Of a DNA stretch of 64,000 nucleotides, positions 63,115 to 64,000 are shown in pieces. This stretch comes from Rotaria sp. Silwood1. Its lineage: Eukaryota > Rotifera > Eurotatoria > Philodinida > Philodinidae. Within the stretch, counting starts at the first letter, position 1, and each line of letters begins with the position of its first letter. The translations under genes and the position numbers were made by a program. Below the pieces are notes generated by a model, which saw nothing but the letters and a program-made list of their open reading frames with translations, was not told where the DNA came from and ran no database searches. The DNA lies in NCBI GenBank assembly GCA_905250075.1, contig CAJNOP010000386.1:124001-188000 (forward strand). The letters are read 5' to 3'.

Positions 63115-64000
63115 GATTTTAATACAGTAATAGGAGGTAAATCAAGCACCATCAATTTTCCATTATTAAACACCTATAAGAAAAAATAAATATATGTATT
63201 TTGTAAAATAATATAGAAATTCGATATCCACATTAGTAGTTGCTTCATCAATCACAAGAATTCTACTCTTTTTTCTATATATAGACCTTGCTGAACATAT
63301 CAATTGTTTTTTGACTAGCACTTAAATTAGATTCACTTTCATTTACTAATGAATGAAGACTCATCAGAGGTGCAGAATCTTCCTCATGCGCCCCCGCGCG
63401 AGGGGGGAAATTTTTTGAAAAACTCAAATAATAGGGAAATTTTGGAAAAACCCGCTGGCCAAAAAAAAATACAGTGGGGAAATTTTTCAAAAAACTTTTT
63501 TGCGTGGGGGAAATTTTTGGGTTTTTGGAAGATTCTGCACCTCTGAGACTCATTGACATTATATCTATCACTAATATCTACAATTGTAATAATGTCAACA
63601 ACACAAAGTCATTGAACTAATGACAAAGAAACACTTATTAAATTAATGATAGACATGTTCAAATACATTTCATATTTCCATATCTGAATAAAAACTAAAT
63701 TGATCAAAATTACTTCTAATCTTACTAATAAAAAGAACCGGATCTTGCGTAATAATAGTTAAAATATGACATCATCTAATCTAACAGCTCCTTATGCCAA
63801 TATGATCAATGATCATATGATCACCACCATCAAATGTACCCATTTGAAAAAAAGAGTTTGCATAAGTGAATCTACTTCAGTAATTGTTAGTCCGACAATA
63901 CCGTTTTTTGTATCAGGTTTGATTATCAATGAAATCTTATGAAGAATCAATAGCGAATGTAATACTTTCGAATGAGACATGGAAATATTATCAAAGATAA
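63115..64000 (-). pseudogene. Decayed ABCC-type ABC transporter, second nucleotide-binding domain
   Basis: Read on the minus strand from the window edge, fragments of an ABCC/MRP nucleotide-binding domain follow in correct order: KISLIIKPDTKNGIVG, GDHMIIDHIGIR, the Q-loop ITQDPVLFISKIRSNFDQF, LVNESESNLSASQ (signature, Gly changed to Ser), QLICSARSIYRKKSRILVID (Walker B start), EATTNVD, and after a short gap or intron NNGKLMVLDLPPITVL. The Walker A lysine segment is not recognisable, stops and frame changes separate the fragments, an extra A in a six-A run shifts frame between the signature and Walker B, and a short hAT-type element splits the exon. It is therefore a relic. It may continue beyond base 64000. 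Confidence 0.75.
63365..63545. mobile_element. 181-bp hAT-type MITE inside the ABC transporter relic
   Basis: Ends are CAGAGGTGCAGAATCTTCC and its exact complement GGAAGATTCTGCACCTCTG. It is flanked by the perfect 8-bp direct repeat AGACTCAT (63357-63364 and 63546-63553), diagnostic of hAT-type transposition. No coding capacity; the interior has GC- and G-rich blocks (GCGCCCCCGCGCG, GGGGGGAAATTTTTTG). Excising it and one repeat copy rejoins the ABC reading MSMSLHSLVNESES. Confidence 0.88.

Noticed and set aside
63275..63571. 98-codon minus-strand frame taken as one protein
   Set aside because: Its middle is MITE sequence and only its two ends are ABC transporter remnants, so it is not a gene product.

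Overview
The window is AT-rich, intron-dense nuclear DNA of a small animal, most likely a rotifer and probably bdelloid. This is an inference from three things: many coding introns of about 50-100 bp among a few large ones; a six-blade NHL-repeat protein of the kind abundant in bdelloids; and metazoan-only genes (cilium/flagellum DRC3, AGO-clade Argonaute, NR1-like nuclear receptor, kainate-type glutamate receptor, RAP2). No database search was possible. Exon models come from reading frames, splice phases and remembered family sequences.

Layout. 1-7.5 kb: an NHL-repeat beta-propeller gene, possibly with a Thr-rich N-terminal exon upstream, then a ~0.9 kb transposon-like element with long terminal inverted repeats. 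7.5-11.3 kb: a complete ten-exon DRC3 (LRRC48) gene with a short hAT-type element in one intron. 11.6-12.4 kb: a two-exon orphan. 14.5-25.1 kb: a complete AGO-clade Argonaute with an intact DEDH catalytic tetrad; its large introns hold foldback repeats and a candidate 21-nt microexon. 28.7-31.3 kb: a nuclear receptor with an intact NR1-type DNA-binding domain and a ligand-binding domain that seems to lack helix 12. 31.3-39.5 kb: over 8 kb with no recognisable gene. 39.5-40.4 kb (minus): a RAP2-like GTPase with a GC-AG intron. 44.7-50.7 kb: a 20-exon kainate-type ionotropic glutamate receptor, head-to-head with RAP2. 51.1-51.7 kb: a second orphan. 52.5-57.0 kb (minus): an 11-exon cysteine-containing secreted or membrane-anchored protein with a TA-flanked inverted-repeat element in one intron. 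57.9-60.4 kb (minus): a protein with two tandem macro domains, the first degenerate and the second with the MacroD-type motif intact. 63.1-64.0 kb (minus): a decayed ABCC-type ATP-binding domain split by another short hAT-type element.

The genes look like independent single-gene units on both strands, not an operon or a dedicated pathway. The notable non-gene layer is a set of short non-autonomous elements. Two have exact 8-bp target duplications, one is TA-flanked, and several are foldbacks, with three of these inside the Argonaute gene.
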